A DNA stretch of 64,000 bases, taken from contig NZ_AZEE01000029.1 in NCBI RefSeq assembly GCF_001434895.1, forward strand, positions 287,267 to 351,266. Reading direction: 5' to 3'. How positions within the stretch are numbered: position 1 is the stretch's first letter; every line of letters starts with the position of its first letter. Shown here in pieces: positions 16,689 through 24,899 of this stretch. The notes under the pieces were generated by a model that worked only from the letters and a program-made list of their open reading frames with translations, was not told the origin of the DNA and ran no database searches. The position numbers and the translations under genes were made by a program. Source of the stretch: Secundilactobacillus odoratitofui DSM 19909 = JCM 15043 (GTDB taxonomy: Bacteria; Bacillota; Bacilli; Lactobacillales; Lactobacillaceae).

Positions 16689-19274
16689 TCAATCATCAAG
16701 TTGCTCAGTGTCATTTTTTCGACGGCGCCTTAGAACCGTCACCAAGCCGAAGATAAACACCCCAGCCACAGAGAGCGCAGTCCCACTTGGTAGTCCGGGA
16801 ACGTGGTAGGTCAACACCACATGGTTGGTGTTGGCACTAAGTGGCACGGCCATCAAATGATCGACTACTCGTTTGATCTGAACTGGTTTCCCATTCACAC
16901 TTGCTTGCCAACCTGTATCGTAAGGAATCGCGAAGTACCCCCACTTTTGGTTGGCACTACTACGCGTGAGCGTTGCGCTTACCCGGTTACGTTTAATTGA
17001 TGGCGTGACACCAATTTGTCGGTATTTTGCAATTAACTGATGGTACCGTTTCAGGTTCAAGCTCATCATGTAGGCTTTTTTGTAGATCTTTGAACTACCA
17101 GCTGTAATGTGTACGGTGATGTGTTCGCCCTTTTTGAAGGTTCCGAGTTTAACCAAGAAAGCGTGGTTAACGGCCGGCGTTTCAGGAATCAGTTTCCCGT
17201 TAACCGTAATGGTCGATTCAACAGATGACGCATCCGCCGCTTCCAGATAAACTGGACCGCTCACTTTTGGCGTCACTGTGATTTGATAGCGGTGTAGCTT
17301 AGTGTTGCCAGATGTCGCTAATTGCTGATGACTGACGTGGGTAACCGGTGTGAGATAACGACCCGTACTTGGTTTCATCGCCTGCAATAAGCTTTCGAGA
17401 TTATGATAAATCGAGAACTGACTAAAAACGGTGTTAGTAAATCTCGACGTTACCGGAAAGGCGCTACCGACATAGTTCGGGTTAACCGTTCCGCCAGTCT
17501 GTGCATTGACAGTCGCTTTAACACCCAGCAATAATTCAGAGACGCTGGTCACACCTTGGTTGCTGACCCGCCGTGCATTCTTGGTATAAATGCCCATGCC
17601 ACGCAAGGTTTCACGAGTTAATTCATCTAACGTTGAATCGTACTGTTTAATACCATTGAAGTTATAAAGCAATGAATCATTGTAACCGGAATAACTAATT
17701 GACTTAAACGTCTGCTGCAGTGATTTACCATCAAAGTTAACGCGTGATAATTGACTATCAGCGTTCCGGGTGTAGGGCTGTAACAGTTTAGACTCAGTTT
17801 GATAATCCGTTTCGTAACCGGTTTGACTGGCTAACGGCGCAGCTGCTAAGGCACTTCTGAAATTTAGTCCGACCTCAGCCGCCATCAAACCAATTAGCCC
17901 GGCACTCACCAACTGCCGCCGTTGTAGTCTGATCAATACCAGAGCTGATGCAACGAGAACCACGATTAAATTAACCGCTAATAACCGTAAGGAAGCAGGT
18001 TGGACACCATAATACTGATGCAAAACGGTGGTTACAGCGTGCGTTTTCATTAGGCGAGTGTAGCCATACCCTATAATCAGACTGCCACCTAAAAGCACGG
18101 GAATGATTGCCTTTCTGAGCCAGCTCAAGCGTTCTGGGTGTGCGAGCCAAGCTTCATAGGCAATCATGATGGCAACAAAGCTAACGAGGAAGGCGTATCG
18201 GAACGGCGACCCAGCCGGCTGATGAAACATGTGCCAAGCCGTGTTAATGGGTTGAATGAACATGCTCATCAACAAAACTGCTAAGACGACCAGTGCACCC
18301 GTTCGTCGCCGCTTTTCAATCCGAGTATTCAAGAAGTAACTGAGAGCCAGTACCGCCACAACAATGGTTGAAAAAATAGTGGGTGCGTGAACCAGTCGGT
18401 TGGCGTAACCCGCACCGCCGATGCCCATTTGCGAAAAAATCTCCAATCCGTACATCGGCTTAAGCGCAAATTCGGAGCTACTTGTCGTTACCTTGGCCGT
18501 TTGGAGCATGCCCATCAACGTTGGCACTAAAACGATTCCACTCGTTAAGACACTGGCACCCTCAACAAGCACCCAGTGCGTAATAATCCGTGGTGTTTGA
18601 CCAACTGTTGGTGGGACGGTATCCACCATCATGACATATATGAAGTAAATGAGTGTAAAGATACCGGTCATATAACCAATATAATAATTGGACAAAATCG
18701 ATAATGTTAACCAAACATACAGTGGTACACCAGAGTGACCCGCACGTAATCGGTCAATACCGTAGGCAATCAGTGGGAGATAAATCAATCCGTCTAACCA
18801 CATAATGTTCACGTAATCTGCGGCGACAAAGCCACTCAATGCAAAGGCCAAACCAAGTCCAATTGTTAACCAACTGGTCTGTGAAAAATGATGTTCAAGA
18901 AACCAAACCATTGCCATTGAAACACAGGCCAGCTTCAAAATGAGAATAAGTGTGATTGCCGTTGGAATTTGACTCACATTTCCTAACAAGACCAGTAAAT
19001 TGAACGGACTGATCAGATAGTAAGCCACGACGGGAAATAAATTCTCACCAACACCAAAGTTAAAACTGTAAGTCGCAAAATGACCGCTTAACACCGCGTG
19101 TCGAAAATACGTTAAAAATTGTAGATACTGGGCCGACATATCACCCACAAGTAGATTTTTGGAGCCAAATGGTGTGACCTGAAAGTAAGCCATAATTAGA
19201 GCCATAAGCACAATGGTTAAGCCACCCGCCACCAACATGTGGCTCACCGTTGTTTTTTTAGTTGTAAGCGTCAT
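16689..19274 (-). CDS. YfhO-family polytopic membrane protein
   Basis: An 861-residue membrane protein with about twelve hydrophobic helices in the first 480 residues, a large extracytoplasmic domain (about 490-835) and a final span near the C-terminus before the basic tail RRRRKNDTEQLDD. The N-terminal GDMSAQYLQFLTYFRH and NFGVGENLFPVVAYYLISPFN blocks identify the YfhO family (GT-C-like fold), linked in Gram-positives to glycosylation of lipoteichoic acid and other envelope polymers. The specific acceptor is not known here. ATG with GAGGCG. It is monocistronic, divergent from the small alarmone synthetase gene, with a hairpin in its upstream region. Confidence 0.92.
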   Translation of the reverse strand: MTLTTKKTTVSHMLVAGGLTIVLMALIMAYFQVTPFGSKNLLVGDMSAQYLQFLTYFRHAVLSGHFATYSFNFGVGENLFPVVAYYLISPFNLLVLLGNVSQIPTAITLILILKLACVSMAMVWFLEHHFSQTSWLTIGLGLAFALSGFVAADYVNIMWLDGLIYLPLIAYGIDRLRAGHSGVPLYVWLTLSILSNYYIGYMTGIFTLIYFIYVMMVDTVPPTVGQTPRIITHWVLVEGASVLTSGIVLVPTLMGMLQTAKVTTSSSEFALKPMYGLEIFSQMGIGGAGYANRLVHAPTIFSTIVVAVLALSYFLNTRIEKRRRTGALVVLAVLLMSMFIQPINTAWHMFHQPAGSPFRYAFLVSFVAIMIAYEAWLAHPERLSWLRKAIIPVLLGGSLIIGYGYTRLMKTHAVTTVLHQYYGVQPASLRLLAVNLIVVLVASALVLIRLQRRQLVSAGLIGLMAAEVGLNFRSALAAAPLASQTGYETDYQTESKLLQPYTRNADSQLSRVNFDGKSLQQTFKSISYSGYNDSLLYNFNGIKQYDSTLDELTRETLRGMGIYTKNARRVSNQGVTSVSELLLGVKATVNAQTGGTVNPNYVGSAFPVTSRFTNTVFSQFSIYHNLESLLQAMKPSTGRYLTPVTHVSHQQLATSGNTKLHRYQITVTPKVSGPVYLEAADASSVESTITVNGKLIPETPAVNHAFLVKLGTFKKGEHITVHITAGSSKIYKKAYMMSLNLKRYHQLIAKYRQIGVTPSIKRNRVSATLTRSSANQKWGYFAIPYDTGWQASVNGKPVQIKRVVDHLMAVPLSANTNHVVLTYHVPGLPSGTALSVAGVFIFGLVTVLRRRRKNDTEQLDD

Positions 19275-19342
19275 GATTTTCGCCTCATTTTATTTATTGG
19301 GATTATCATAACGGTCACAACGCTCACGAGATACAACGATAA

Positions 19343-19375
19343 AAAAAGAAGTCTCTGAGAAATTCTCAGAGACTT
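19343..19375 (-). terminator. Perfect hairpin upstream of yfhO gene
   Basis: Thirteen-base perfect inverted repeat (19349-19361 with 19363-19375) followed on the minus strand by a T-run. It lies between the divergent alarmone synthetase and yfhO genes, about 70 bases before the yfhO start. It may be an attenuator or an insulating terminator. Confidence 0.7.
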
Positions 19376-19454
19376 TCGTCGATTAACCTTATAGAGTGCA
19401 ACCCTTAGTTCATGATATGATTACTGGTATTGAGAAAAAAGGAAGTACCCGACT

Positions 19455-20144
19455 ATGATTTTACAACGTGAAAATATTCCGAATATTAATCAAATTTCAA
19501 CTGAACTCAGTCGAATTATTGGCGATGACAGGTCCAACGAAATTCGCCAGTTTTTCACCTATTATCAACAGTGCCAAGCAGGTGCTAATGAGATTGGCAC
19601 CAAACTGGATAACCTCGACAGTGAATTTCAAATGCGTGATAACCACAATCCAATTCATCACATGGAAACCAGAATGAAGGCGCCTCAAAGCCTGGTCCGA
19701 AAACTCGCTAAAAAAGGCTATGATTTCAACTTTAACGCCATTAAAGATAATATTTTTGATATTGCTGGCATTCGCGTGATCACCAACTACTTAAACGACA
19801 TCGATACCGTAGAGCAGGCATTAACACAGCAAACTGATATTACGGTTATCAAACGTAAAGACTACATCACTAATCCAAAACCAAGTGGCTATCGAAGCTT
19901 ACATTTAGTGGTCTCAGTGCCCGTTTTTCGAACAGACGGTCCAGTTGACACACCCGTTGAAATTCAATTACGAACCGTTGGAATGGACATGTGGGCCAGT
20001 CTGGAACATAAACTGCGCTACAAAACTAAAGTTGACTCGGCCAAAATCGAAAAGTATGGTGATCAGCTCAAACAATACTCTGGTGAGTTAAACCACATTG
20101 AAACCCAAATGCAGGCCATCTTTGAAGATTTGCAGGAAAACTAA
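19455..20144 (+). CDS. relP: Small alarmone synthetase, RelP/YwaC type
   Basis: A 229-residue single-domain (p)ppGpp synthetase without hydrolase or regulatory domains. RelA/SpoT synthetase motifs: ETRMKAPQSLVRKLAKKGYD (71-90), FDIAGIRVIT (101-110), PKPSGYRSLHLVV (141-153) and VEIQLRTVGMDMWASLEHK (168-186). The wording GMDMWASLEHKLRYK is closer to RelP/YwaC than to RelQ from memory. It would raise alarmone levels under envelope or other stress by transcriptional induction. ATG at 19455. It converges with and overlaps by four bases the glycosyltransferase gene on the other strand, so the stop codons interlock. Confidence 0.9.
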   Translation: MILQRENIPNINQISTELSRIIGDDRSNEIRQFFTYYQQCQAGANEIGTKLDNLDSEFQMRDNHNPIHHMETRMKAPQSLVRKLAKKGYDFNFNAIKDNIFDIAGIRVITNYLNDIDTVEQALTQQTDITVIKRKDYITNPKPSGYRSLHLVVSVPVFRTDGPVDTPVEIQLRTVGMDMWASLEHKLRYKTKVDSAKIEKYGDQLKQYSGELNHIETQMQAIFEDLQEN

Positions 20145-20914
20145 GCGCGCATAACCCGTTGATAAATATTCGCTAGTGGGCCATCATATGAGTCTTCCCA
20201 AGGCTTAGGCTGTCGCTGATAGTGCAAAATTTTGGTGTTGGCCTCAATCCAATCTCGGCTCACGCCATCCTTGAGATAGTCTTCGTAACTTGGTACGTCG
20301 AAGTTCCATAACCGATCATTCAACTGAACAACTGATTGACCATACAAGCCATTCAGCACATCTTGATCAACCAATGGCAAGTTCGGGTGGCTTTTGATGA
20401 ACGCGGCAATTTCTGATAATTGTACCGTCTGACGCAGACAATCTAGGTTAATGAGTAAAACACCAGTATTATAGTAGGGTTGCTGCAACTGTAACCTTTG
20501 ACGACTATCCTGGTCGTTTTGATGGGCCACCGCTGCAAAACAGCGATTTTCGATGGCTGTTTGCCATAATCCTTCTATTGAGTGACGAATCAATGTGTCG
20601 GGATCAAGGTAAAGCACTCGGTGCAACTCCGCTGGCAAAATCTGACCAGACAATAATCGGTAATACGTCTCGACTGGATACTGTGTGGTAATTGGTGCAC
20701 CTTGAAAAATATCGGCGTTCGCTTGAATGGCTCGAAACTGAAATTTCAAACGCTCAGTGTACCGCTGTAACTGCTGTAATGTCTGCTTTGAGAGTTGTCG
20801 GTAAATCAACCATACATTGACCTGTTTTTGAACCTGTGATAACGACTTTAGCATTGTTTTCAATGGCGGTACGTACTTTTCATCTACTGTGACCAAGATA
20901 TCGATTGTTGCCAT
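20141..20914 (-). CDS. Glycosyltransferase family 8 protein
   Basis: A 257-residue GT-A fold retaining glycosyltransferase. The start MATIDILVTVDEKYVPPLKTML fits the nucleotide-sugar site; the metal-binding DXD motif is LDPDT at residues 103-107; YYNTGVLLINLDCLR and LPLVDQDVLNGLY are typical GT8 blocks, and KILHYQRQPKPWED near the C-terminus matches the family HF/HY..KPW motif. Likely transfers glucose or galactose from a UDP-sugar to an envelope glycan or protein; the acceptor cannot be read. It overlaps the relP stop. A parS-like site stands 60 bases upstream of its start. Confidence 0.92.
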   Translation of the reverse strand: MATIDILVTVDEKYVPPLKTMLKSLSQVQKQVNVWLIYRQLSKQTLQQLQRYTERLKFQFRAIQANADIFQGAPITTQYPVETYYRLLSGQILPAELHRVLYLDPDTLIRHSIEGLWQTAIENRCFAAVAHQNDQDSRQRLQLQQPYYNTGVLLINLDCLRQTVQLSEIAAFIKSHPNLPLVDQDVLNGLYGQSVVQLNDRLWNFDVPSYEDYLKDGVSRDWIEANTKILHYQRQPKPWEDSYDGPLANIYQRVMRA

Positions 20915-20974
20915 GATTTATCCGTCCCTTACTTAGCGTTGTATTCATTATAACGTACTGAAATGGTTCAAAAA

Positions 20975-20990
20975 TGTTTCACATGAAACA
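20975..20990. promoter_or_regulatory. parS-like centromere site
   Basis: TGTTTCACATGAAACA differs at one base from the bacterial ParB/Spo0J consensus TGTTTCACGTGAAACA and is the exact reverse complement of the site at 40384-40399. It is in an intergenic region between the GT8 and Rrf2 genes. Confidence 0.75.
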
Positions 20991-21031
20991 TTTTTTGTCT
21001 ATACCGACTGACGTAACTAAGAATATGTAAA

Positions 21032-21072
21032 AAATGCCCGCACACCCCTCTTATTGAATGTGCGGGCATTTC
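21032..21072. terminator. Bidirectional intrinsic terminator
   Basis: AAATGCCCGCACA pairs perfectly with TGTGCGGGCATTT (arms about 21032-21044 and 21060-21072). It follows the Rrf2 regulator gene on the minus strand. Confidence 0.9.
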
Positions 21073-21083
21073 ATATTTAAAAT

Positions 21084-21521
21084 CTATCTTTGTCGCTGCG
21101 CTTCACGAAAAACTAAATCGTCAACGATCTGAGCAAGCGTAATTTTAGCCATGCTGCGTTCGGCTTCTGCTTGCACTTTGGCGTACACATCATTCAACGT
21201 ATCTTGAATATTGGCGCCAACTGGACAATCCATGTTGGTTTTATCATCAACATGTAACAGATTGTGGTCTTCGTCAATGGCATAGTAAATATCTAACAAT
21301 GTGATATCAGTCATGGGTTTCGCCAGCTTGGGCGCCACAACACCCGGTTGCGTTTGTAACAAGCCAGCTTTGACAAGTGATGACATCAGGCGCCGGACTA
21401 AGCTCGGATTTGATTCAATACTAAGGGCGATGCCATTACTAGATAGATCACCGCCGTTTTTACAAATCTCAACGTAGGCTAAGACGTGCACAGCATCACT
21501 TAGTTTATGGGAGTATTTCAT
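21084..21521 (-). CDS. Rrf2-family transcriptional regulator (YwnA-like)
   Basis: A 145-residue winged-helix regulator. It begins MKYSHKLSDAVHVLAYVEI; the recognition region is SNGIALSIESNPSLVRRLMSSLVKAGLL. Only one cysteine is present, in DCPVGANIQDTL, so it lacks the three cysteines of iron-sulfur Rrf2 proteins such as IscR or NsrR; the CPVG arrangement fits the YwnA group. The following gene upstream in transcription encodes an NmrA-type oxidoreductase, the same pair as ywnA-ywnB in Bacillus subtilis. RBS GAGG. It probably senses a redox or electrophile signal and controls its partner through the dyad at 22470-22486; this is inference. Confidence 0.9.
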   Translation of the reverse strand: MKYSHKLSDAVHVLAYVEICKNGGDLSSNGIALSIESNPSLVRRLMSSLVKAGLLQTQPGVVAPKLAKPMTDITLLDIYYAIDEDHNLLHVDDKTNMDCPVGANIQDTLNDVYAKVQAEAERSMAKITLAQIVDDLVFREAQRQR

Positions 21522-21584
21522 AATTATTACCTCGATTTGACTAGTGACACCATTTTATAGCAACACTACCGCTATGGACAAGGA

Positions 21585-22439
21585 TTATTCCTGATTGGCT
21601 TTGATAACTTCTGCCAAATCAGTCAGTGGCCGGCCTAAAACGTCAGGCAGATCTTGATTGTCTTCATCTAAATCACCACTACTGATAAGTGATTGAAGAC
21701 TTGTCACAACTGCTGATGTGCCGGCGTCCATGCCACTATCTTCAAGTGACTTTTGATAGTCGTCCTCACTAATCGCTTGCACTTCAAAACTACGGTCACT
21801 CACTGTTTTAACTACCTCAGCTAAGTCTGAATAGTAGCGTGGTGCACCAGCGAATTCATAGATGTCCTTTGGTTGCGTCAGCGTCATCACCTTTGCGGCT
21901 GCCTGGGCATAATCTTTTTCAGCTGCCCAGCCAACTCGACCGGTCCCAGCATAAACAAATGGCTGACCCTTTAACGCACTTTGAATAGGTGCCAAATCAT
22001 TTTCCAAATACCAATTATTTCGCAAGAAGCTGTGTGCTAATCCCGCATCCATAATGGCTTTTTCGGTGTAACGATGATCGTCAGCTAATGGTGATTTAGC
22101 CGTTTCAATGTGGGCATAGCTCGTGTAAGCGACATAGCTAACACCGGCTGATTTTGCCGCATCAATGACGTTTTGATGTTGTTGTTGACGTGGTACTTCA
22201 GCACCAGGTTGAGAAGAGACAAACAATAGCTTGTCAACGCCAGCCAGTGCACTGACCATGCTAGCCTTATCTGAATAGTCACCTTGGCGAACGGTGACGC
22301 CAGCAGGCACCATTGCCTGTGCCTTTTTCACGTTACGCGCAATGCCAATGACGTCATTTGCTGAAACAAATTGCGTCAATGTTTTAAGCGCTTCTGAGCC
22401 AAATTTACCGGTGATTCCGGTTACTGCGTATGTTGTCAT
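21585..22439 (-). CDS. NmrA/QorB-type NAD(P)-binding oxidoreductase
   Basis: A 284-residue atypical short-chain dehydrogenase. The nucleotide-binding loop is TGITGKFGSEAL (about residues 7-18), and R31 region GIARNVKKAQ suggests NADP preference. The Ser-Tyr-Lys catalytic triad is not in the classical form (TSYAHIETAKS). This group includes quinone oxidoreductase QorB and redox-sensing NmrA proteins. I chose the ATG at 22439 (MTTYAVTGITGKFG) with GAGGT upstream; an earlier in-frame methionine would lie upstream of the promoter's -10. It has a near-perfect promoter with an operator-like dyad and is transcribed toward the Rrf2 gene 63 bases downstream, likely one operon. Confidence 0.9.
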   Translation of the reverse strand: MTTYAVTGITGKFGSEALKTLTQFVSANDVIGIARNVKKAQAMVPAGVTVRQGDYSDKASMVSALAGVDKLLFVSSQPGAEVPRQQQHQNVIDAAKSAGVSYVAYTSYAHIETAKSPLADDHRYTEKAIMDAGLAHSFLRNNWYLENDLAPIQSALKGQPFVYAGTGRVGWAAEKDYAQAAAKVMTLTQPKDIYEFAGAPRYYSDLAEVVKTVSDRSFEVQAISEDDYQKSLEDSGMDAGTSAVVTSLQSLISSGDLDEDNQDLPDVLGRPLTDLAEVIKANQE

Positions 22440-22469
22440 TTTAAAGACCTCTTTTAATTTAGATTCGGT

Positions 22470-22526
22470 GTTACTTTTTAAGTAACCTGTGATTAATAAT
22501 ATAACAACACAATCTGACATTGTCAA
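22470..22526 (-). promoter_or_regulatory. Promoter and dyad operator for the oxidoreductase/Rrf2 operon
   Basis: On the minus strand TTGACA (22521-22526), a 17-base spacer, and TATATT (22498-22503) form a near-consensus sigma-A promoter. Just downstream is a perfect 7-base dyad GTTACTT-TTT-AAGTAAC (22470-22486), placed to block initiation. The Rrf2 protein encoded in the same operon is the obvious candidate repressor. Confidence 0.8.
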
Positions 22527-22562
22527 ATCAAAATAATTATTAGCCGCTTTAGTTCTTAGACA

Positions 22563-22600
22563 ATAAAAAATACGGTCCCTCAGTAAGAGACACCGTATCT
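22563..22600 (-). terminator. Terminator after riboflavin operon
   Basis: ATACGGT pairs with ACCGTAT (22570-22576 and 22592-22598), with an A-run on the left that becomes a T-run on the minus strand, 20 bases beyond the ribH stop. Confidence 0.8.
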
Positions 22601-22619
22601 TATATTAGCTGGTCACGAA

Positions 22620-23090
22620 TTATCCGGCTATGATCTGTTGTTCAATGCTAATCATCTCAAGCACACCATCCGCACAGTCGGCCCCTTTATTACCGCCCTT
22701 GCCACCAGCACGGTTGATTGCTTGATCCAATGTATCCGTGGTTAGGACACCAAACATGACTGGTACCGGGCCATCCAGGGATACCTGAGCCAATCCGCTA
22801 GCCGTTTCAGCACAAACATAATCGTAATGCGAGGTTTCACCCCGAATAACGGCCCCAAGTGCAATTACACCATCCACTGTTTGACTCGTTGCTAATCTTT
22901 TAGCGATTCGCGGCAACTCCATTGCGCCAGGCACTTTCACCACGGTGATATCGTCTTGACTAACACCATATTTTTTAAGTTGCGACACTGCTCCCGCTTG
23001 AAGTTTTTCTGTAACTAGTTCGTTAAACTGTGCGACAACCAATCCGATTTTGTGTCCTTTTCCTGCTCGCTGTCCAACCATCACTGTCAT
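22620..23090 (-). CDS. ribH: 6,7-dimethyl-8-ribityllumazine synthase
   Basis: A 156-residue lumazine synthase, joining 3,4-dihydroxy-2-butanone 4-phosphate to the ribitylaminopyrimidine, the penultimate step of riboflavin synthesis. Conserved: VVAQFNELVTEKLQAGA, VPGAMELPRIAKRL, GVIALGAVIRGETSHYDYV with the catalytic histidine in ETSHYDY, and GVLTTDTLDQAINRAGGKGGNKG. RBS AAGGAGG. Its ATG overlaps the ribBA stop by one base, so translation is coupled. Last gene of the riboflavin operon. Confidence 0.97.
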   Translation of the reverse strand: MTVMVGQRAGKGHKIGLVVAQFNELVTEKLQAGAVSQLKKYGVSQDDITVVKVPGAMELPRIAKRLATSQTVDGVIALGAVIRGETSHYDYVCAETASGLAQVSLDGPVPVMFGVLTTDTLDQAINRAGGKGGNKGADCADGVLEMISIEQQIIAG

Positions 23091-24298
23091 TATTGAACCT
23101 CCTTTAATAGATGATGAAACTTAACTTTTTTGGTTTTTAAATAGGCTGTATTTTCAACTGTCAATCCTGTTTCTAACGGCAAACGCCGATTAACGCGGAT
23201 ACCAAACTGTTCTAATTGGCTGATTTTATCAGGATTATTGGTCATCAGATTAACCGTGCCGATGCCAACTTGTTTCAATAGGGTTGCCGCCAATTGGTAA
23301 TTCCGATCATCAGCCGGTAAACCTAGTTTGAGGTTTGCCTCGACGGTATCCAGACCTGCCTCTTGTAATTTGTACGCTTTTAATTTATTTGCTAAGCCAA
23401 TGCCGCGACCTTCCTGCCTGAGATATAGTACAGCACCACGGCCCGCACGCTCGATCCGTCGCAGCGATTCAGCCAACTGTGCACCGCAATCGCACCGCTT
23501 TGAACCAAACACATCGCCAGTCAAGCACTCTGAGTGCAACCGCAGCAAAACAGGCTCAGGCGTCGTTAAATCACCTTTAGAGATGAGCAACGTTGGTTCA
23601 TTGCCATCATCCGTTTTGAAAGCCGTTAATTTGAAATCACCATATTCAGTGGGCAATTTCACCGTTGTAATCTCCTCAATAGCTTGCTGGCGTCGGTAAG
23701 TTTGCAAATCTGCAATGGTGATCATCGGTGTTTGGGTCCCTTCTGCGTACGCTTTAAGGTCCTTTCGACGGGCCATCGTGCCATCCTTTTTCAAAATTTC
23801 GCAGATGTAGGCGACTGGTTGACCACCGGCTAACTTTGCGAGATCCACCGCTGCTTCAGTATGGCCGTCCCGCTCTAACACACCGTTATCTCGCGCAATC
23901 AATGGAAAAATATGACCTGGATGATAAAAATCATCAAAATGGCTACTTGGCTTTGCCAACGCGGCAATCGTCGTGGCGCGGTCAAACGCCGAAATTCCCG
24001 TTGAGGTCGTACGGGCGTCGGTGCTTACAGTAAATGCAGTGCCGTACGCATCAGTAGCGTCTGTCACCATCGGCTTTAATCCCAAACGTTCAGCAACTTC
24101 AGCGCTCATCGGCACGCAAAGTAACCCACGCGCTTTGGTCACCATCGTGTTCACTGTGGCGGGCGTCACATAATCAGCTAAGCCCACCATGTCACCCTCA
24201 GCTTCTCGTTCCAATGAATCCGCCACAATAATCAACTTGCCCTGTTTTAACGTTTCAAGGGCATTTTCAATTCTTTGCGTTACACTTTGTTCACTCAT
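23090..24298 (-). CDS. ribBA: Bifunctional DHBP synthase / GTP cyclohydrolase II
   Basis: A 402-residue two-domain enzyme supplying both riboflavin precursors. The N-terminal half (about 1-200) is 3,4-dihydroxy-2-butanone-4-phosphate synthase (IIVADSLEREAEGDMVGLA; GHIFPLIARDNGVLERDGHT). The C-terminal half is GTP cyclohydrolase II, with HSECLTGDVFGSKRCDCG carrying the three zinc cysteines and LRQEGRGIGLANKLKAY the substrate site. Both active sites look intact. ATG with GAAAGGAG; the start overlaps the ribE stop by four bases (ATGA). Confidence 0.97.
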   Translation of the reverse strand: MSEQSVTQRIENALETLKQGKLIIVADSLEREAEGDMVGLADYVTPATVNTMVTKARGLLCVPMSAEVAERLGLKPMVTDATDAYGTAFTVSTDARTTSTGISAFDRATTIAALAKPSSHFDDFYHPGHIFPLIARDNGVLERDGHTEAAVDLAKLAGGQPVAYICEILKKDGTMARRKDLKAYAEGTQTPMITIADLQTYRRQQAIEEITTVKLPTEYGDFKLTAFKTDDGNEPTLLISKGDLTTPEPVLLRLHSECLTGDVFGSKRCDCGAQLAESLRRIERAGRGAVLYLRQEGRGIGLANKLKAYKLQEAGLDTVEANLKLGLPADDRNYQLAATLLKQVGIGTVNLMTNNPDKISQLEQFGIRVNRRLPLETGLTVENTAYLKTKKVKFHHLLKEVQ

Positions 24299-24897
24299 GC
24301 GTGGGTCTCCTTTCGCTGCGCTGCCACAATGTATTTTCCCAAGATATCCGTTTCAATATTCACTGCATCTCCAATTGCGCGGTCCGCTAGCGTCGTTTGA
24401 GCTAGCGTAAACGGTATTAAGCTAACCGAAAATTGGTGCTGTTTCGTCGCCGTAACAGTTAAACTCACACCGTCGATTGCAATCGAACCCTTTTCAACAA
24501 CGTAATCATCGTAAGTCGCTGGTAATTCAAAGGTTAATACCTCGGCATTTTGGTCTAATTGTCGCTGCACTAAAGTTGCCGTTGTATCAACGTGACCAAG
24601 TACAAAATGACCGTCTAACCGTTCTTGAGCGGCCAGCGCTGGTTCCAAATTAACGCGATCACCAATTGAAAGTCGGCCTAAGTTAGTTCGCCGACTGGTC
24701 TCTGGCATAACGTCGACTGTGATTTGATCCTGTTGAACGGACGTCACGGTTAAACAAATACCGTTAATTGCGTAACTATCGCCTAAAGCTGGTTGAAGCT
24801 TCGTGACTATATCAGATTGAATCGTTAACGTTGCTGTTTCGGCTTGTTTTTCTAACTTCACAACGTGGCCAATACCTTTAATAATTCCCGTAAACAT
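24295..24897 (-). CDS. ribE: Riboflavin synthase alpha chain
   Basis: A 200-residue riboflavin synthase built of two homologous lumazine-binding barrels (residues about 1-97 and 98-190), catalysing dismutation of two lumazines to riboflavin. Landmarks are MFTGIIKGIGHVV at the start, AINGICLTVTSV in repeat one and IAIDGVSLTVTAT in repeat two; HFVLGHVDTTAT carries a family histidine. GGAGGTT lies 8 bases before the ATG at 24897, so I prefer this start over an ATG two codons earlier. It lies 2 bases downstream of the ribD stop. Confidence 0.96.
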   Translation of the reverse strand: MFTGIIKGIGHVVKLEKQAETATLTIQSDIVTKLQPALGDSYAINGICLTVTSVQQDQITVDVMPETSRRTNLGRLSIGDRVNLEPALAAQERLDGHFVLGHVDTTATLVQRQLDQNAEVLTFELPATYDDYVVEKGSIAIDGVSLTVTATKQHQFSVSLIPFTLAQTTLADRAIGDAVNIETDILGKYIVAAQRKETHA

Positions 24898-24899
24898 GT

